Shown here one piece after another: positions 1-11,222 of a stretch of 64,000 nucleotides of DNA; position 1 is the stretch's first letter; each line of letters starts with the position of its first letter. The notes below the pieces were generated by a model. It ran no database searches, had not been told where the DNA came from, and saw only the letters and a list, made by a program, of their open reading frames with translations. Origin of the DNA: Ramazzottius varieornatus (Eukaryota; Tardigrada; Eutardigrada; Parachela; Ramazzottiidae); NCBI GenBank assembly GCA_001949185.1, contig BDGG01000004.1, positions 1,916,278 through 1,980,277 on the forward strand. Direction: 5' to 3'. Made by a program: the position numbers and the translations under genes.

Positions 1-1915
1 GACAGTCCGGCTGCCGGAGATAGCGTCATCGCTGATGGAAGCCCAGGATCCAAGGACAGGAACTGGGATAATACGGAAGAAACAACACCTTCGCTGAAAG
101 GAGACTGGAGCAATGTTACGCTCCTGCTGGTACTATACATCCTTCAGGGAATCCCTTTAGGACTCAGCGGTAGCATTCCCATGATTCTCAGCAGTCGTCA
201 TGTCTCCTATCACGATCAAGCCTTCTTCAGTTTGGTCTTTTGGCCGTTCAGTCTAAAGTTACTCTGGGCTCCCATCGTCGACTCCCTCTACTCGAAGAAG
301 TTTGGCCGAAGGAAGAGCTGGTTGATTCCGACGCAATATCTCATTGGGATCTTCATGCTGGTATTGTCCGTCACAGCAGACTCGGTTCTGGATCGCTCTA
401 CGGGTGGGTCGCCCAACATCCTCGTGATCACCGGGGTGTTCTTCGTCCTGAACTTCCTGGCTTCGATACAGGATATCGCGACGGATGGTTGGGCGCTCTC
501 ACTCCTCCGTCCGGCTAATGTGGGATATGCGTCGACGTGTAACTCTGTCGGACAGACAGCTGGATACTTCATCGGCAATGTCTTGTTCCTGGCGTTCGAA
601 TCGCCGGACTTTTGTAACAAATATATTAGAAGTGTTCCGCAGGCGGAAGGTATTCTCACGTTACCCGGTTATTTATGGTTTTGGGGACTGACATTCGTTG
701 CATGCACCACGGTCGTGTGGGTGATCAAGAGGGAGAAAGACGATCGCCATGACGCTTCCGCCGGAATATACTCAGCATATGGGACGCTGTTGAATATTCT
801 GAAGCTCCCGAGCGTGCTGAGGCTGAGCGTTGTCTTGTTAACAGCAAAGGTTAGTCCACCCCGTACATTGAATCGCAAAGCTTTTTGGTGTCACAAATTG
901 GAATTACGGTTTGGTTCTAATAGGCTGCTTTTGCTGCAGCGGAAGCTGTTGCTGGACTGAAGCTGATCGAATATGGCGTCCACAAGGAGCAACTTGCTCT
1001 CCTGGCGATCCCGATGGTCCCTCTGCAAATCATCCTACCTCTGCTCATAAGCAAATATACGGCTGGTCCGAAACCTATGAATATTTTTCTCAAAAGCTAC
1101 CCTTTCAGGTGAGTAGCTTGTGAACTATTAAGTGAATTAAATAGTGAAAATCGAAAGTTTTTTGGTCGGAAAATTAAAAGTGTGAAAGCGAAACGCAAAC
1201 TGAAGCAATTCAAACAACGTATGTTTGTTCAGGGTAAGGTTTTTACAGAATGTTAATGGGACTGGAGTTCGCACTGATCGTCTGGATAACGCCCAAGATG
1301 CAGTCTGCCGATGGAACCTTTCCCACTTACTACTATGGACTGGTGCTACTTAGTTATGCTGTACATCAGGTAAGTGAATGCGACTTGCGGACCTCTTGCT
1401 GCTTCGAAAACGGCAGGCTAGGCGTTAGAGAGTGATCGTTTTCGGATGCTGTAGATTGCTCTTTATGGAATGTTTGTTTCGGTGATGGGCTTCTTTGCAC
1501 GCGTCAGTGACCCAAAGATTGGCGGGACGTACATGACACTACTCAACACAGTGTACAATCTGGGCGGAAACTGGCCTAATACTCTGGTGCTGGGTCTTGT
1601 TGACGACCTAACCTTCGCGACATGCAAAAGTGGCACACATGAAGGGCTAAGCTGCAACCAGAAGGATAAAAAAGAGGTTTGTTAACTTCGTTTCCTTTGA
1701 TTTTTATTGATTATGAAATATGAACGGAGTGATTAATGACCATTGGTATACAGGCATGTGACTCCGGTGGCGGAACATGTGTCGTTGACGTGGATGGATT
1801 TTATGTTCAAGTGATTATTTGCTTTGTTTTTGGTTTGTTTTGGTACCGGTTTTTCCGAACGAGGATTCAGCGCCTCCAGAATCTCCCTGAAAGTGCTTGG
1901 AGGCTGCAAAAATAG
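1..1915 (+). CDS. SLC33A1: Acetyl-coenzyme A transporter 1 (3' part; 5' end outside window)
   Basis: Multi-pass carrier of the ER/Golgi membrane that moves acetyl-CoA into the lumen for acetylation of glycans and proteins. Exons read as 1-849, 924-1108, 1249-1369, 1455-1676 and 1754-1915, all GT-AG with matching phases, giving 512 residues without the start. The family signatures are clear: LQGIPLGLSGSIP, FFSLVFWPFSLKLLWAP, GRRKSWLIPTQY, IQDIATDGWAL, and IGGTYMTLLNTVYNLGGNWP near the C-terminus. The vertebrate protein is about 550 residues, so only the variable cytoplasmic N-terminus is missing. The frame is open to base 1 and the first in-frame ATG in the window (181) lies inside the conserved core, so the true start is upstream. 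No break was seen. Confidence 0.95.
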
Positions 1916-3986
1916 CACGCATATGGCATCAGTCTTTTCCTTTTTTCTTATCCGTCCATTCCACATTTCCGAGTGCGCGCACTCAGTCTTAGGAACTGTC
2001 GTCCCTAGTGCGTTTGCATAGGCTAGTGGGTCGTTCTATTGATCAGAGACATATGTTTGTACAGCTCTAATTTACAGAGTAAATATGTTCAGATCGACGC
2101 TTCTTTCAAATCGTTAACCGTAATGTTCAGTCATACTTGATCAAACCCAAATCCGCGCTCAGAAATTTGACAAATTGCCCAAAAGAAAATTTTCAAAAGT
2201 TCTTGGAAGGTTATAACGATTGCCGGTTCTTTCGCATAGCAGAAGACTGTGGCTACTTCCGTATGAACACATACTTTCTATGTATGCTTTTGGTACGAGC
2301 GCCACAGATCTCTCAGGGTCCATGGATTTGCGCTCGGTGCGAAATCTTCTCTTTGGTGGGACTACAGTGGACAGGAAGAACCGCCTTGAAAAAACTGAAT
2401 GGGGCTGTAATACGATCTTTGGGCGTACATTGCATGTGACAGTTATCGCATGAAATGATCCGTTGCTTCAATCGTTCGCCAGCTCTGTATCTTTGTGGGA
2501 GGGCGAAAAAATCAAGACCGAGAGATCTCCCCAAGCCATCGTCTTTGTGTCCCGCTCGTACATTCCTTTGATGGAAAAACGACACATCTTCAGTGTGTCG
2601 AGATTTTTGAATGGGTGTACTATTGGATGTACTGAATCTGTTGATCCGATAGGGGACAGCGACCCGCATTGCCGAGGGACCGAAGGAAATAGGAAGGAGG
2701 CTCTTCCTGATTTCTTGTCAACCTTCTCAGATCTCCTTGTGGTAGATTGTTTAGGTTCTCCTCGAGGCAGGTCCTTCTCACAACTTAAGTAATTGGTTTT
2801 TGACACTTCAAGAATTTGACAACATCCGCAAGAGAGCCCGTGAGGAAGTGCACGTATCCTGTGCAGCTGTGGGTGTCCGCGTTGGCTGCACCAGCACCAA
2901 TTCTTTTCACAGTATTTTCTGAAACGAATCCCTTCTTTGATTCCATTGCGCCGCCTTGGATTGCTTCCTAACTGTAGAGGACTTTGTCTGCTTTGCAAGA
3001 AGGGAAGATTGGCTGTCATCAGCCATCTTTATTGTTTATTAGTCCATCCAACACAGTTTGAGTTATCGTATTTGATAGATTTGCCAGCTCGATCAATATT
3101 GCAACGGATGTCCATCCGGTAGTGTCTAGATCCATTCCCGTTCTTTGCGCTGTATTTGCAAAGATGATGCCTTATATAAACCACAAGCCTGATTCTGGCC
3201 CTTATCAGTTCTTCCAGCTCTTCCAGTGGGTCGACTCATTGTGGTCCAGCGAAACAAAGTTTCATGGTACCGGTGGCTCCTCGAGCAGCTGTTTATGTCC
3301 TGTTGTGAAGGACTTATCCGGCTTATTTCGTACCTGTGAGGAACATTGCTGAGGTTGTCCGGTGACATCCTGCGAGTTATTATCGGCTGTATGAGCAGCT
3401 TGACGGACGTGTAAAGTTGGTTGGAGGGCTCAATTGTCAACAATTTTTGCGGCAATCCACCGGATTAATTTTACATCCATATTTGCACTTGGACAAGTTT
3501 CATCACTGCGGTTTCCGGATTGTTGTTGAAACTAATGGCAGCAACAATGCTCAATTAAGCATGCAGAGCAAGGCCCATTTTCTGGACTTTTGATGACCTG
3601 GACTTCCGGCAGGCGAGATGGACCATCTGCAGCGCCAAATGCTGACAACTATGCCTTTAAGTGCTCTCGCTTTCGACGGAAGTTTCCTGCTGCGTATGCT
3701 ATGCTTATGGCCGAGATGCGTGATAGCATTCCTTGACTCTTGCTGAGGTTTCTCCTTTCATCATTTTCTGCCGGAAAGCGCGGAACGGAAATATACATCG
3801 CGCAGGACAAATGTGACCATGCCCAGTGTTATCCATTCCATAATGCGCCTGACTACTTCCTGGTTCGTCATAGTCCTTCCTGGTATGGCCATCATGATGA
3901 AATCTGCTGTGTTGTGACGGTCTGCCAAATTCAAGCTATCGTATTTGACGTTAAACTGTGATTTGATAATTCAGTTTTCTTTCTAG
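1916..3986. other. About 2 kb without a confident gene
   Basis: Holds the SLC33A1 3' flank and probably the missing first exon(s) and promoter of the next gene, whose first recognisable exon starts at an acceptor (TTCTAG) at 3986 and lacks a signal peptide. ORFs on both strands (for example 2468-3019 on the minus strand) have no recognisable content. The only suggestive piece is 2220-2453 on the plus strand, listed separately. I saw no inverted repeats here. Confidence 0.5.
2220..2453 (+). pseudogene. Possible capsid-like (double-jelly-roll) C-terminal fragment
   Basis: A short open stretch ending in TGA carries a motif reading LSGSMDLRSVRNLLFGG followed about 30 residues later by a strand LHVTVIA. 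A Ser-Gly-Ser-Met/Leu-Asn/Asp-Leu motif followed by a closing hydrophobic strand is typical of the C-terminal jelly roll of major capsid proteins of large DNA viruses and of Polinton/Maverick-type elements. Nothing else of such an element (protease, ATPase, polymerase, integrase) was found within 2 kb, so at best this is an old isolated fragment. The resemblance is short and may be chance. Confidence 0.2.
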
Positions 3987-6900
3987 TGGCGTCTCAGTTG
4001 GCGAACCCTATTCAGTCAAATCGGCTTTATGCCGATTACGCCCGATCGACACAATCAAATTTTGGAGCACTGGCAGATGTAAATGTTTTCTCAACTAATC
4101 CCAACGGACCAACGCCATTTCACATGAAGTACAGCAATACCGGATGCGAATTACAACCAAATTTCCGGTGTGCATCTTTGGATGTCTGCATTCCTCTGAA
4201 TCAGGTCGATTACTGAAACACATGCTTCTCTGTCATGGTCTCCCGCTTATTACTATAGTTTTCAAATTTTTCCCTACTAATTTTTTGTTTCAGGTTTTGA
4301 ACGGATACAAAGGTAGGAAAATGCTACGCCATAATCTTAACGAGAATAACATTTAATGAATATTTCGCCCAGATTGCCCCGATGGCTCGGACGAAGAGTC
4401 GAGACTGGTAAGGGTCGTTGAACTTAAGCACCTGTGAAAAATTGTGATCATTATTTTCGGCTTTTGGGATTTTTTGATAGCAGTGCTGATCGAGAATCCT
4501 TGTGATGTTGTAGATGGATTATTGTACACTTGGCTCTGCGTTTCATCGGTGTGATGCTAATTCCCGCTGCTTGACAACTGCTTTCGGATATCGATGTCAG
4601 TGCAAAGACGGATATACCGGTGATGGCTTCTACTGCGAAAGTAAGTGCTAATGAAGGACGTGTGGTTCCAACCATGGGCGGCACAATAGGGAAGGGAACC
4701 GAAGATGAGTGTCGGCTGACATTAAATTCATAACTTCGATTGACCCACATATTACCATAACAAAAATCACTTTGACCAAGTCTCTTTTCCCGGCAGAGTT
4801 CCCTGTGGGAATTCAAATCGCGGCTACATTTGGCGAAGACGATCTCCATCAGACATTAGAAGACGTGCCAGTGCGCTTCAACGTATCACTGGTGGTCGTT
4901 CCCGCCGCTCCCGACGGATACAATACCAACCTCACCCTGACTGTAATCGGATTACCCAAGGAAGCTTCCTTCGATATAGGCAGGTGATCGTTATGGTGAT
5001 GTCACCTTTTGTTTCTTTAGCACAACTGGTATGAACCTACGGCAAGCCATAAAAAATACACTGAAAAATTCTTTCAAACACTTGCATACACTAAGCTGCG
5101 TTCTTGCTGGTCTGCGGAAGTATGCAGGCGCGTGAAAGAGTCAGACTCGTCGCTTGTGAACTCTCACTTGGAAGAGATAAGCTGGTTCTTCACAATAAGG
5201 CTAGTCTCTCTGAAAATTTGCATATGTTGCGACTTTGGTCGGTTTCCGTTTTCTGCAGGTAGTCCATGCAACATGACTTCCTGGTGTTTCACGGAGGCGG
5301 ACTTTGTCTTTGGGACCTACGTGAGCTCGCTATTCTATCCGCCCAGAGACTGGTCGGGCACCATACCCTTTACCATCGTGGCAGAGATGGTGGTGCAAGG
5401 ATACTGGATTACGGGGTACTCGGCCACGACCCTTACAGTAATACCCGTTCCTGATCCCCCGGTTTTACGAGTCGGTACAGCCTGCTTCAAAGACGGCGAT
5501 GATACGCAAGTGGAGATTCCTGTCAGTGCTCGTTTAACCGACGAAGACTCTGAAGAGCTGGAAGTTGATTTGGATGGACTTCCTGAGGGATTTGATGTTT
5601 CCACATGGACAGACCAGACGGGTAATTAGGAGATTAACTTTAATCTGCCTCTTTAATTGTGGTATCTATTGTGGCCAAGCAGTTCGTGTGTTCGACTAGG
5701 TCAGGAATATAGTATGGCCGACAACGGCAGCAGCGTCCTCGGACAATCGTCGCTCGTCACGCGGCTGATCGTTAAACCCACTGGACAAAAGATGGGCCCA
5801 TTCAATGCAACTGTCATTGCTATCGCTCGAGAAAAAAGCAACGGACTACAAAATCAAACAGTACGACACATTACGGTGGAAAAGTGCCCTCCATGTAAGA
5901 AATGAAGTTAGATGGATGACCATGAACACACTAGTCGACCAAAGAATATTTGCTGACAAACATAGGGAAAATTCGATAATGAAATCCGTGTTGACGCCCC
6001 TCGAGTCAAGAGCATGGATTTATCAAATTTCACTTATTATTCAATTTCTGGAATTACCCATGCATATAAGTGTTTGATGAACGAGCGAGAAGCCGGCATC
6101 TGAATTGTAATGGTAGATCAGTATATCATCACTCTTGATCTTCCTTGTTTGTTCTGTCTGAATAGATCCGGATATGAGCGTCATATTCGTGGTGCCACCT
6201 ACGACCCTGGAAGATAAGAATATTCCTTTTCAAGTATCAGTCAGGGTATGTCCAATATATATGTTTGGCTGTAAGAGTCTGCGAACCTTCCTCTCTGAAC
6301 GAACTTGTTTGTAGTTTGGGCTCGACGAAAGTCCGCGGCTAATGGCCATTCACATTTTGGATTTGCCCCCAAGCGCTTCCTTCAACCGTGGCCATCGAGC
6401 GATCAATGACTCGTGGATACTATCGCGGAAAGATCTGGCTGAGGAAGGCCTGGAGCTTATTCCTCCACGTCGGTATTCGGGAGATCTAATTCTGACGGGC
6501 AGGACGGATGTGTTGTATCGTGGCTTTGAATACCAACTGAATTCAAGCGCCACAATAACAATTTTGCCTGTGGTCAATGCGCCACGGCTATCCATATCGC
6601 CCGAAGTAGTTTGTCTATCAATCAATACCACAAACATGACCTTCTCTGTGGATGCCGCCCTGACCGATGATGACGGATCGGAAAGCCTCATCCTGACTTA
6701 TAACATCCCAGAGGAATGGATAGGTTCAGTTGGGGATGCTTATCACGGAAGTTACAGCTCCATGATAACCCAATCAAGTCATGAACTCATTAACGTTACA
6801 GTCGCCTCACCCGCCGGCTTCATTTATCCCATAGAAATACCAGTGGTGCTGATGGCTGTGGAGAATGCTAACGCTGACCAAAATATTGTATACAAAGTTG

Positions 6901-8624
6901 TCCGTGTCCAAGTTTGCGATGCCGCTCAAGCTGCTGCAAGTGCAGGTAAGAAGAATATTTTCGAAGTAGAACGTGGAATTTTAGTCATTGGTATTACCGA
7001 TTAGCCTTTTCGGTTCTGCAGGATTGAGGCAACGAACTACCATAATATGGAACGTGACCACGCCCCAGCCGTCGTTCATCCACGAGGATATTTGGTCTCA
7101 ACCGCGTTCCTTCCTCGCACATTCCAATGCTACGTTGACCAAGGGACAGTCAGGGAAGAACATATCTGCATTGGCTCTTTATCGCACAATTGTGAACTCT
7201 TCATCGGTTGAGAAGGACCAAAGGATAAACAGTAGCAGTATGATGAACCTCTCGTCCGCGTACTGGTACAAGAACGCCTCTCGAGCCAACACAACTGGAA
7301 ACTACCTCGTCGCCGAATCCAGCCTTATCACTGTAACACAGCTTCCTGACCAAACGCAGGACGACGAGTCGGTAATCCGAGTGAACGATAGCAACATTGT
7401 TACATCTAAAAGGCGTACTACAGCCGGTAAGATCAAAACGCCGAAGCAGAACAAGGAGCACGGCAGTACCAGAAGCCGCGATAGGTCCAAGCCAAGGACC
7501 CGGAAGCCGAAGCTACCACAACTGGTTGCCGTGACCGGTAAGGCGAAGTTGGACGATATCGAGCTGGAGCAGCACGTTAGCATCGATAACGGCACGGAAG
7601 ATATACCAATAAGAATTAACATTTCGGTCACGACAAGGAATGCCCCCCGCAATGCCGCCGTCCAAGTCAGGATATCGGGACTTCCTACTGGATCCTATCT
7701 GGACAAGGGCGAGAAGGAAGCTAGTAGTCACGCCTGGCTCCTACAGTACGAGGACTTGGGGTCTTTGTTATTGCACCTGCCCCAGCACCAGGCAGGTTTG
7801 CTGCCAATAATCATCACTTCGACACTGGAGCTGCAAAGGAACAAGTCTCTCTCCGCTCGACAGAGTTTCGAAATTTCTGTACGACCGGAGACGGACTTTG
7901 GCCAGATCGATATAAAAGGTCCATACCTTGATCGAGGGTGCGTGGACAAGTCGGAGAAGGAAATTCGTCTTTCCTTGAAAGTTGTGCTGGAAGACAACGG
8001 TAGGTACGATCACAATGCTTTTCACTGGTTTCGTTGGTACCGCTTTCTTAGTTATGGTTCTCCATTTTGATTGCAAAATTTTTCAGACGGGTCGGAAGAC
8101 GTGGAATTTCTCGAAGTGACCGGCATACCGAAGAGTGTTCGCATGTACCCAGGGCGTTACATAGGTAGGTCCTCCGTTCGTAGTTCCCGGCTTGCGGCAG
8201 CTTAACGAGCCCGATTGATGTTAGGCGGCAGTGACTGCCTCGAATTTTATAATTATTATATCTGACAGGAAGCGAAAGCTCCCGGATTATATTCCCAAAA
8301 GAGCTGCCTGGTCTGGTACTGCGCACTGACACCGTCTTCTCCAAATTCCGAATGACGATAGACGCTAAGGTCCGGGAGAAGGACACTGGAATTCGCTCCT
8401 CAGTTTCCCGCCAGTTATTTATCGAAACCTGCACGAATGGAGCTGCGAGTAAGGAATCAGGTAATGTTCAGATCGCACAGTCTTAGCAGAATTTTCTACC
8501 TGGTCTTTAACACGCTCATTGTTTAGTAGAAAGAATCCAAAGGAGCAACGGATCAAGATTTCCGAACGTTTTCACTGCACTGTTACTTTGCCTTCAAGTT
8601 TTGTTAGTACTGTGCTGTAGATGA
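3987..8624 (+). CDS. Secreted/surface protein: LDLa + EGF + about six bacterial-adhesin-like repeats
   Basis: No known animal gene recognised. Exons: 3987-4204, 4294-4312, 4373-4407, 4514-4640, 4797-4983, 5021-5028, 5259-5621, 5700-5894, 6166-6245, 6315-6945, 7022-7999, 8087-8164, 8269-8460, 8527-8624; phases agree throughout. Order: N-terminal segment; LDLa module (CELQPNFRC, DCPDGSDEES); EGF module (RCQCKDGYTGDGFYCE); then about six repeats with the pattern EDxxIPxxxxxxLxDxDgSExL, a strand, a GLPxxAsfdxG turn, LxxPPxxySGxixLT. A Thr/Ser/Asn- and Lys/Arg-rich linker with many N-X-S/T sites (about 7022-7560) splits repeats four and five. The C-terminus is a hydrophobic stretch (FTALLLCLQVLLVLCC) ending in Arg-stop, suggesting a GPI or tail anchor. 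The signal peptide exon is not identified. The repeats match bacterial type I-secreted RTX adhesin/cadherin-like modules. A poly(A) signal AATAAA lies at 8712. Confidence 0.75.
5021..5028 (+). other. Inferred 8-nt microexon in the adhesin-repeat gene
   Basis: The exon ending at 4983 stops in phase 2 and cannot join the next large exon (5259) without an immediate stop. Inserting CACAACTG, which is bounded by TTTAG upstream and GTATGA downstream, restores the frame and completes the GLPKEASFDIG turn of the first repeat, giving IGSTTGSPC across the three exons. The upstream intron would be only 37 nt. This is a model from sequence alone. Confidence 0.55.
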
Positions 8625-8897
8625 CAGGTAAGATTAAGATCTTCAAGCAAGTAGTCTTCTCAAGCACGAATACGACTGTGATAGAATCCAAACATGAATT
8701 AGGATGATATCAATAAATAATTTACTCCTAGCTAAAAGTTTCTCCTTTCCAATATATCGAGGGTGTCAGCAGAAAAAGCCCGATTTACACATGAAAAAAC
8801 GGTTTTTGAGAAAGCTCTTGCAGGTAAAGTTCACGGTTCGCCTGACCGCCGAACAAAATAACTCAGAGTAATCCTTGTTGGTTTTTCGGGCTGTAAC

Positions 8898-11222
8898 TCA
8901 GTCCATGCCATCTTCATCGTCGTCGACATCTAGGAAAGAAAGTAGTGAAAATAAAGCTCTTGAGTGTACAACCGTGAAAGTTCACCGAAGGGGACGGAAG
9001 TGAAAAGCACGAACCTGGATCTGCTGGGATTCCATGAAACGACAGAACACCATCTTGCAGTTTCGCTTCCACTTTGTCGCAGTCGGGGAACTGTTCGATG
9101 AGATACTGCATCAGCCTACACGGAAAATGCTTCATGGTATAGTTCGCGACTCCGAAAAGGACACCATGAGCTAATATAATTAGGCGGTTCTTACTCGTCG
9201 GATCTCAAGTTGTACCAGTGCACGATTTCTTTGCACACGGCGCACTTCCATCTAGGTTCTCCAGACTGCTGGTGCATCTGAAGAAAGCTAGCACCTTCAA
9301 AGCAGGTCGCGTGGCGGCACCTACTGCCCTTGCAGGCTACTTTCATCTTGGTGTAAGTTATCGGGCACGTTAGAGAAAGGGATATCTTGTCCAGCGGTTC
9401 GATGTCTTTGTTCGGTCCAAGAAGAGAATTGAGAACTACAAAACAACACACGTCGTCATTTGCTCACAACTCAACAGATTTTGACTGGGCACTTGAGTCA
9501 AGCTTACCTAGTTCGATAGTATCCATCACAGGCGTGCGGTCCACAGCACCAGTCACAGAGTCTAAGCTGCGGACTGCGGCCAGGAAGACATACCCTTGAT
9601 ACTAAAAACAGAGTCTACAATCCTCTTAAATACATGTACAACCGCATTACTGCATCAAAAGGTAGAAAGGATACCTTACGTGGGTGCAGTACTTGATGGA
9701 CTCAGGTATGCTCGGAAACGAAAACTCCAGTTTGTTGGAGGCGTTGCTTATGACGGAAGAAAGCTCCAGCGGTACATCGAACACTGTTGCTTTCTTAATC
9801 CATATCTTGGATGTCAAAGACTGCGGCTTCTGAAAGAAGACTAGAGTAAGTATAATGTCGGAAAGACTTGATCGGCGAGTAGCTTACTTGGCTGCAGATT
9901 TTTCGTTCTCCACCATTCAAAGCATATTCAAAACCGACGGGCAGATCCGCTTGGCGATTATCTCGCAAGGACCCAACAGACCGGAAACACAGCAGAACCC
10001 GTTCAGACGCTTCGATGTCGGGCGCCATAAAAGACAACGCACAAGAGTTCGTTTCCCCGAACGAGGCTGCAGCTGCAATACCCAAACGAATCATTATAGT
10101 CTCTAAATAACATGAATTTAATAATTAACCGCGCCATTCTTTAACAGCGTAACTTACGCACAGTAAAATTTACCAAGCAGGATTTGATTTGGTAAAAGGC
10201 TGGTTGTGCTAAGCCAAGGACGCACGGTGCATCTTCGGGCACCACAAAATGATCTAAAGCCGACGCGTGTTTCTTCGAGTTCCAAACTCTTTCGACGAGG
10301 TCCCCCACTCGACATTTGACCGATCGGAGACCCCCTTCATCGACATCCGTGGAGAACTTGCTAATTAACAAGGTAGGTTCCCCAGCATGTCCTCGGGATG
10401 GGGAAGGAGCTGGATGTGGCACAGTCAGGCCGCTTACAAGCGTCACACCTTCCAAGTTGCTCAGATCTATTGTCATCTAAACAATAAAAGGTACGCAGGA
10501 AAACCTGGCAAAGAGTGCTGATGCAACCAGTGACAGAAAAATACGAAGTTCCTACGCCATTCGTATCTTGCTCCACCGTCCGACTATAAGAAAGGAAGGT
10601 GCAGTTAGATACAAACACTGGGAAAAAGCGTATCAGAGACTTTACTTAATGGAAGTATCCATTTCATCAGCAGAAGAAGAAGAATCCGGTATGGCGTTTG
10701 AGAACCTACATAAGGAGCAAAAATCCCGACACTGCAGTAAACATAAATATTGGTGGGTGGAGGGACGACCAAACTTACGATCCGTCAGTTTGGCTCCCTA
10801 GGAGCTGCACTTCTCCCAATTCGGAACGTATCTCGTCGCGCACAGTCTGAAGGGGCCGGTCGAGGTAATCCACGCAACCGCGACAGGTCTTGAATATCTC
10901 TAGTGCCTGCTGACGGCTGCTCTCCGAGCCGCGATAGAATCGGGTGAAGCACATATCCATTGCTTTCTTCTGTGACAGCGACGAAGTTTTCGTCACGCTA
11001 AAGTAAGCTAGAAATTTTCGTAACTGCGCAAGGGGGGTTTCTGCGAAGAGTCTCTGTAAGAATAGCGATATGGGTTTACAATAATGTGCATAAATGCTTA
11101 AACTGTTCAAGGTACCACCGCGAAGGCTTACTTACTCGCACAATGGGTTTGTCCAGCCTGTCCAAATGTCCCGAACGCTTGTGCTGCATAACCCATTGTT
11201 TCAGCGTAACCTGTTGATCCAT
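8898..11222 (-). CDS. Divergent PIAS-type E3 SUMO-protein ligase (PINIT + SP-RING)
   Basis: Transfers SUMO from Ubc9 to nuclear substrates. Ten exons on the minus strand: 11136-11222, 10779-11053, 10556-10583, 10158-10476, 9888-10072, 9680-9829, 9508-9601, 9195-9435, 9015-9115, 8898-8929; total 503 residues in frame. The SP-RING is unmistakable: SLTCPITYTKMKV, then CKGSRCRHATCFEGASFLQM and WKCAVCKE, with the Cys/His zinc ligands kept. Upstream sequence fits a PINIT domain (KPQSLTSKIWIKKATVFDVP, YQGYVFLAAVRSLDS). The N-terminus has only a weak SAP-like helix pair (LAQLRKFLAYFSV). The C-terminus ends in the acidic tail DVDDDEDGMD, as in PIAS proteins. Head-to-head with COPB2. Zmiz or Siz-type family members remain possible because the N-terminus is so divergent. 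Confidence 0.85.

Noticed and set aside
2468..3019. Minus-strand ORF of 183 codons
   Set aside because: No recognisable motif, odd composition with many Cys and Arg, and no splice-consistent neighbours. Probably chance.
7201..7652. Minus-strand ORFs opposite the adhesin-gene linker
   Set aside because: They are antisense shadows of a long plus-strand exon that keeps frame with both neighbours.
10477..10504. 28-nt intron in the PIAS-like gene
   Set aside because: Too short to be credible. A donor GTAGGA at 10555 gives a 79-nt intron with the same phase.
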